Origin: Prevotellaceae bacterium
Lineage (GTDB): Bacteria; Bacteroidota; Bacteroidia; Bacteroidales; UBA932
Assembly (NCBI GenBank): GCA_031264875.1
Contig: JAISDK010000116.1
Coordinates: 1 to 9,332 of the forward strand
Reading direction: 5' to 3'
DNA length: 9,332 nt
Shown: positions 6,319 through 9,332 of the stretch, piece after piece
How the letters are laid out: each line of letters starts with the position of its first letter
Position numbering within the stretch: the stretch's first letter is position 1
Program-made: the position numbers and the translations under genes
The notes under the pieces: generated by a model
What the model saw: only the letters and a program-made list of their open reading frames with translations
The model's database searches: none
Told to the model about the DNA's origin: nothing

Positions 6319-6772
6319 ACCCATGCCTGAATGTAATTGCAAAGCATTTAACAGTCACTTTGAATTTCAGCACGAAAACAGGAATATTGTGACTTTCAAA
6401 GACAAAGGAATTTCCGAATACAAATACATTAACCAAAGTTCAAATCATTTGGCAAAATACAGAGTTGATGGTGGATTGATTACGGATGAAGGTGCAAAAT
6501 GTGATTTTCTACTTCTGAATTGTGAACAAAAGCAATCGTATTTTATTAAATTAAAAGGTTCCGACATGATTCATGCAATAGAGCAAATAGACCAAAGTAT
6601 TGAATCGATTAAAAATAGCTTGCTTGATTTTGCTTTTTTCGCAAGAATAGTTTTAACTCGCGTTCCTTCTATCGACGTAAAAAGCACAAAACTTGTTAAA
6701 TTAGAGAAGAAATTAAAATCACTGAAAGGCGATTTGAAAAAACAAACAAGATTATTACAGGAGGCCGTTTAA
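6305..6772 (+). CDS. small partner of the ATPase, PD-(D/E)XK nuclease-like with altered catalytic motif
   Basis: The ATG at 6305 gives 155 residues and overlaps the ATPase gene by 14 bases; a frame extending to an ATT-proximal start at 6287 would add six residues. The core reads KCDFLLLN (Asp67), then YFIKLKGSD (Lys82-Leu-Lys84), then IEQID (Gln94). This is the layout of PD-(D/E)XK nuclease folds (Asp, a short loop, E-x-K, then a helix with Gln), in which FIELKG would be usual; here the Glu position is Lys. An upstream acidic residue (Glu38) could be the first active-site position. Residues 125-155 are a lysine-rich probable coiled coil (LVKLEKKLKSLKGDLKKQ). It may be a nuclease that lost activity, or a DNA-binding partner that regulates the ATPase. 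The fold is inferred from spacing only, without any search. Confidence 0.75.
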   Translation: MKQSKPMPECNCKAFNSHFEFQHENRNIVTFKDKGISEYKYINQSSNHLAKYRVDGGLITDEGAKCDFLLLNCEQKQSYFIKLKGSDMIHAIEQIDQSIESIKNSLLDFAFFARIVLTRVPSIDVKSTKLVKLEKKLKSLKGDLKKQTRLLQEAV

Positions 6773-6806
6773 AATGCTTTACTCTGAAAAATTAATTATA
6801 CGACAG

Positions 6807-7841
6807 ATGAAAAAAATATTGTATTTAGCAGTTTTAGTCATGCTTTGGGGTTGTAACGGCGGACCTGAAACGGAAAAACTTCAAAGCCGGCGGGACCACA
6901 TCGTTCATGTACGGGAGAAGGTCACGGAAATCAGTATGGAAGACGTACTGATCGGTTCGATTGCGCCCCTGTATATTATTCATGATTACTTGATTATAAG
7001 TGATCACCGCTCAAACAATGAACAGATACATATCTTTGACCGGAATAACTTCAATCATATAACCAGCATGGCAAATAAGGGACAGGGGCCGGGCGAAATT
7101 GCAAACCTGGGCCATATAGAAGCGGGTGAGAATCGCAGGTTTTACGTGACCGACCACGGGAAACAAAAAATATTCGATTATCACATGGACAGCGTCCTGA
7201 CAAATCCGCTGTACATGCCGGATGTGAAAATGACACTGGATGCAGCGTTTTTTCCCTCCCGTTACCAGTATATAAACGATACATTAGCTATGGGAGCAAT
7301 TATAAAGCCGGTCAAAAGCACTGCTTTTAACCAGTCTGTAGCCAAAATTAATTTCAGTACCGGCGAAATAAAACCGATGCCCTATAATCATCCCGATATT
7401 GAGCGGAAGCGCGTTTGTCTCGCCGTATCTGCGGAACATGATATTTATGTCGAAGGTTATCATCATCATGATTTAATGACAATCTGCAACCTCAACGGCG
7501 ATTTAAAATATAACATATATGGCGGAAAATGGGACGACAGGACGACGAATAAATACGGCTACTACGGACAGGCGGTATTTTGCAATGACAAAATAGTAGC
7601 ATCCTTTTCCGAAGGCAAAGACCAGGATCCCAACAGTTCCGGCGACAGGCATCCGACGCAATTCCTCGTCTTCAACACAAATGGCGATTACATCCGAACA
7701 TTAGAAACCGGATATCCCATCCTGAATTTTTGTTACGATAAGAAAAACAACCGGATTATAATGAGCCTGGATGCCGAAATACAATTCGCTTACCTGAACC
7801 TTAACGGACTTACGGAAAGAAGACTAACACCGCACTTTTAG
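6807..7841 (+). CDS. 6-bladed beta-propeller lipoprotein, third copy
   Basis: The ATG at 6807 gives 344 residues with a compact lipoprotein signal MKKILYLAVLVMLWGC (lipidation at Cys16), which is why it is preferred. An upstream in-frame ATG at 6774, one base after the preceding stop and 9 bases after a GGAGG, would add 11 residues before the signal; the GGAGG is also the coding end of the upstream gene and this phylum rarely uses such sites. The family turn appears as KGQGPGEI from residue 91, followed by a beta-rich body with repeated Asp-Arg turns. The C-terminus is shorter than in the two copies at 1374-3521 and lacks their VSFNI ending. It resumes the lipoprotein cluster after the array/ATPase block, 34 bases behind it, with no promoter of its own. 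Confidence 0.88.
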   Translation: MKKILYLAVLVMLWGCNGGPETEKLQSRRDHIVHVREKVTEISMEDVLIGSIAPLYIIHDYLIISDHRSNNEQIHIFDRNNFNHITSMANKGQGPGEIANLGHIEAGENRRFYVTDHGKQKIFDYHMDSVLTNPLYMPDVKMTLDAAFFPSRYQYINDTLAMGAIIKPVKSTAFNQSVAKINFSTGEIKPMPYNHPDIERKRVCLAVSAEHDIYVEGYHHHDLMTICNLNGDLKYNIYGGKWDDRTTNKYGYYGQAVFCNDKIVASFSEGKDQDPNSSGDRHPTQFLVFNTNGDYIRTLETGYPILNFCYDKKNNRIIMSLDAEIQFAYLNLNGLTERRLTPHF

Positions 7842-7954
7842 CTGTAATAATCAGCCTGTTCACCTGCTGTAAAAGCGACAGGGACATTTTCAACGGAGAA
7901 ATTAAATATTTCGACGACAGCCGTAAGGTTGTAAAAAATGTCACCGTCAAACCC
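7817..7954 (+). other. lipoprotein signal peptide in frame with the next gene but without a start codon
   Basis: In the frame of the gene at 7955-8914 the codons upstream read KKTNTALLAVIISLFTCC, then KSDRDIFNGEIKYF, without interruption into that gene. This is a complete lipoprotein signal: two lysines (7817-7822), a hydrophobic core, and the lipobox LFTC with Cys at 7865-7867. The frame is closed by TAA at 7802-7804, and no ATG, GTG or TTG lies between it and the lysines. The codon before the lysines is GGA. The stretch overlaps the end of the preceding gene (stop at 7839-7841) in another frame. Confidence 0.75.
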
Positions 7955-8914
7955 GTGACGATGAACGACGGAATCCCCGCCGGAATGATAGCCGTATACG
8001 ATTCGCTGCTAATTTGCTGGAGTCCGTATCTGGACAGTTTTTTTAACATAATCAACTTGGATACGGGTAAAGAAATCGGTTCCTTTTGTGAAAAAGGCCA
8101 GGGCGCCCGGGATGCGATATCCGTCAACTGCATTTTTCAGTTTTTCAGGAAAGAGAACGAGCTGTGTACATTTCTGTGGGATTACAGCCAAAGCCGGTTA
8201 TTTTTATGGAATATAAGTCAATCGATTGAGAAAGGAATGACCGTCTACGACACGATTGTTCCATACGATAAAAACCGTTATTTCTTCCTGTTTTATCATC
8301 CCGAAGATACACTGTTTGTCAACCGGCCGGCCGACATTTTGAGCCTGGAAGAAGTGACGACGCCGTTTTATGAAAAACGGACAGTCCGTACGAAAGAGGT
8401 CATACGGGATTACCGCATTTATAAAGAAGCGTCGCTGCGAAAGGCCGATGTTTCGGATCTGGAACTTTCTTTTTACACCTGGGATGTGATGAAACCGGAC
8501 GGCTCAAAAATTGCCCAGGCAATGAGACATCTCCCTCAAATAAACATTCTGGATACGCATACGGGCAATGTGGTCGGCTACCGCATGAGAAACGGCCCCG
8601 ATTTTTCTTTTTTAAAGAAAGATGCCGACATAAAGTTGATGAATGTATATTATAATCATATTCAGGCAGACAATAACCGTATCTATGCAATCTATTGGGG
8701 CAAAGAGGCCTGGAGTGGCCGTATGGGTGAAGAATTGCCGCTTTTTAACCGGATTCATGTATTTGACTGGAGCGGGAAACAGCTTTACGAACTCATAACC
8801 GACCGGTCTTTTTTCCGCGCCTGGCTGGATCAGGTCAGAAACAGGCTATACGCAATAGACCCGAACACGGATGAAGTGTATTATCTGGATTTAGACGAAA
8901 TAACTCCGGGATGA
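7955..8914 (+). CDS. 6-bladed beta-propeller lipoprotein, fourth copy; canonical start lies too far downstream
   Basis: From the first canonical start (GTG 7955, or ATG 7961) the product has 319 residues and no signal peptide, but the same frame continues upstream through a perfect lipoprotein signal beginning near 7817, so the native protein is about 46 residues longer. The propeller signature is EKGQGARDA, in which the usual Pro after GxG is replaced by Ala. The last blade reads FDWSGKQLYE and ends YYLDLDE, in line with the other copies. Expected in the cell envelope. The absence of a start codon for the signal could mean a recent mutation, a sequencing error, an unusual start, or a -1 frameshift from the preceding gene, whose frame ends inside the signal. 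If the GTG is really used, the protein would stay in the cytoplasm, which would be unlike its family. The gene is otherwise intact. Confidence 0.8.
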   Translation: MTMNDGIPAGMIAVYDSLLICWSPYLDSFFNIINLDTGKEIGSFCEKGQGARDAISVNCIFQFFRKENELCTFLWDYSQSRLFLWNISQSIEKGMTVYDTIVPYDKNRYFFLFYHPEDTLFVNRPADILSLEEVTTPFYEKRTVRTKEVIRDYRIYKEASLRKADVSDLELSFYTWDVMKPDGSKIAQAMRHLPQINILDTHTGNVVGYRMRNGPDFSFLKKDADIKLMNVYYNHIQADNNRIYAIYWGKEAWSGRMGEELPLFNRIHVFDWSGKQLYELITDRSFFRAWLDQVRNRLYAIDPNTDEVYYLDLDEITPG

Positions 8915-8978
8915 CCGGTATGAATGACGCATCTGCCGTCCCGCAATAAAGATTTACACTGTAATCCATCGCTTTATG

Positions 8979-9007
8979 AAATAAAACTATGGCCCTTAGT
9001 TTTATTT
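8979..9007. promoter_or_regulatory. 11-base inverted repeat, operator or bidirectional terminator
   Basis: AAATAAAACTA (8979-8989) and TAGTTTTATTT (8997-9007) are perfect reverse complements around a 7-base loop. The A run on one side and T run on the other would suit a factor-independent terminator for the propeller gene that ends at 8914. The ACTA/TAGT core is shared with the two inverted repeats just downstream, so it may equally be an operator for the BlaI-like repressor. Confidence 0.6.
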
Positions 9008-9034
9008 AACTAAATAAATTAGTTTGGCAACTAA
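9008..9034. promoter_or_regulatory. overlapping AACTAA/TTAGTT operator pair before the BlaI-like gene
   Basis: AACTAA (9008-9013) pairs with TTAGTT (9019-9024), and this same TTAGTT pairs with AACTAA (9029-9034), so TTAGTTTGGCAACTAA is a 16-base dyad. BlaI/MecI proteins are dimers that bind such dyads over their own promoters and repress them, so these are the most likely autoregulatory sites. TTAGTTTG at 9019-9026 and GTTATTTG at 9043-9050 are both imperfect -7 boxes nearby, and either could be blocked by repressor bound here. Confidence 0.6.
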
Positions 9035-9078
9035 AAAGTCTCGTTATTTGCTGCCGTTAAACAAAAAAGGAAGATTAT

Positions 9079-9332
9079 ATGATGCAAAAACTGACTGTAA
9101 AAGAAGAGGAACTGATGGATTTTTTCTGGGAAAAAGGGGCGCTGTTCGTAAAAGACATGCTCGATTTCTACACGGAACCGAAGCCTCATTTCAATACGCT
9201 TTCGACGATTGTGCGCGGGCTGGAAGAGAAAGGATTCCTGTCGCACAAAGCATACGGAAATACATACCGGTATCACGCAATCATCAGCCACGATGAATAC
9301 AGCCGGGGAACCCTGACCAATGTCGTCAGCAA
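9079..9332 (+). CDS. BlaI/MecI-family winged-helix repressor (partial, runs off the window)
   Basis: The first 84 residues are visible. They show the family's N-terminal winged helix: KEEELMDFFWEKG (residues 8-20, helix 1), VKDMLDFY (helix 2), the recognition helix region HFNTLSTIVRGLEEKG (37-52) and the wing FLSHKAYGNTYRYHA. These repressors bind as dimers and are inactivated when a membrane metalloprotease of the BlaR/M56 type signals; in Bacteroidota the partner usually lies directly downstream, which is outside the window here. Two ATG codons are adjacent (9079 and 9082), and either could serve. An A-rich leader and operator-like dyads precede it. The C-terminal dimerisation domain is not in view. 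The call to family level is firm, but the target genes are unknown. Confidence 0.93.
   Translation, partial: MMQKLTVKEEELMDFFWEKGALFVKDMLDFYTEPKPHFNTLSTIVRGLEEKGFLSHKAYGNTYRYHAIISHDEYSRGTLTNVVS

Noticed and set aside
6760..6764. GGAGG as Shine-Dalgarno site for a start at 6774
   Set aside because: It is part of the coding end of the preceding gene, Bacteroidota seldom use such sites, and the signal peptide fits the ATG at 6807 better. It is kept only as an alternative.
3757..6772. Retron, diversity-generating element or reverse-transcriptase system using the repeats as template
   Set aside because: No reverse transcriptase motif (YxDD) occurs in any protein of the window, and the changes in the units are not adenine-specific.
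9024..9296. Plus- and minus-strand frames of about 90 codons at the right edge
   Set aside because: Both lie over the BlaI-like gene in other frames; the winged-helix protein in the frame from 9079 is unmistakable.
1..9332. tRNA, rRNA, riboswitch or insertion sequence with transposase
   Set aside because: I looked for a cloverleaf with CCA-like end, rRNA signature stretches, known leader motifs and DDE-type transposase fragments and found none.

Overview
This window looks chromosomal and comes from a member of the Bacteroidota, most likely Bacteroidales. Three things point there: a strong TAnnTTTG-type -7 promoter box with a matching -33 TTTG at a 19-base spacing (3757-3788), gene starts preceded by A/T-rich leaders instead of Shine-Dalgarno sites, and a cluster of lipoproteins of the 6-bladed beta-propeller (BF3164-like/TolB-like) type. 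A BlaI/MecI-type repressor of the Bacteroidota style lies at the right edge.

Layout. 1-1261: two small exported proteins of unknown function on the minus strand, probably one transcript, with a possible third related gene just entering at the left edge. 1374-3521: two tandem propeller lipoproteins on the plus strand. 3522-3756: a gene-free stretch with hairpins that look like fragments of dispersed intergenic repeats. 3757-4440: a good promoter followed by an array of 20 palindromes (core CACGTG) spaced exactly 21 bases apart, which is the most unusual object here. 4453-6772: three closely spaced plus-strand genes, namely an uncharacterised protein with a fibronectin-III-like C-terminus, an ABC/SMC-type AAA ATPase, and a small protein that resembles a PD-(D/E)XK nuclease with one catalytic residue changed. 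6807-8914: two more propeller lipoproteins, the second of which encodes a lipoprotein signal peptide but has no visible start codon for it. 8979-9332: an operator-rich promoter region and the start of the BlaI/MecI-family gene.

How it fits together. The four propeller lipoproteins appear to be paralogues in one cell-envelope cluster. The array, the fibronectin-like protein, the ATPase and the nuclease-like protein sit as a block between the two pairs. The four reading frames in this block are separated by 23 bases, 30 bases and a 14-base overlap, and the only clear promoter lies before the array, so the block could be one transcription unit that begins with the array. ATPase plus small nuclease-like partner is an arrangement common in defence modules, but that role is inferred here and not shown. 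The array is strictly phased on the helix, has a 42-base dimeric super-period, and keeps alternating purine-pyrimidine cores while the bases themselves vary. It may be a multivalent DNA-binding platform, a structured RNA, or a low-complexity protein gene; the sequence alone does not decide.
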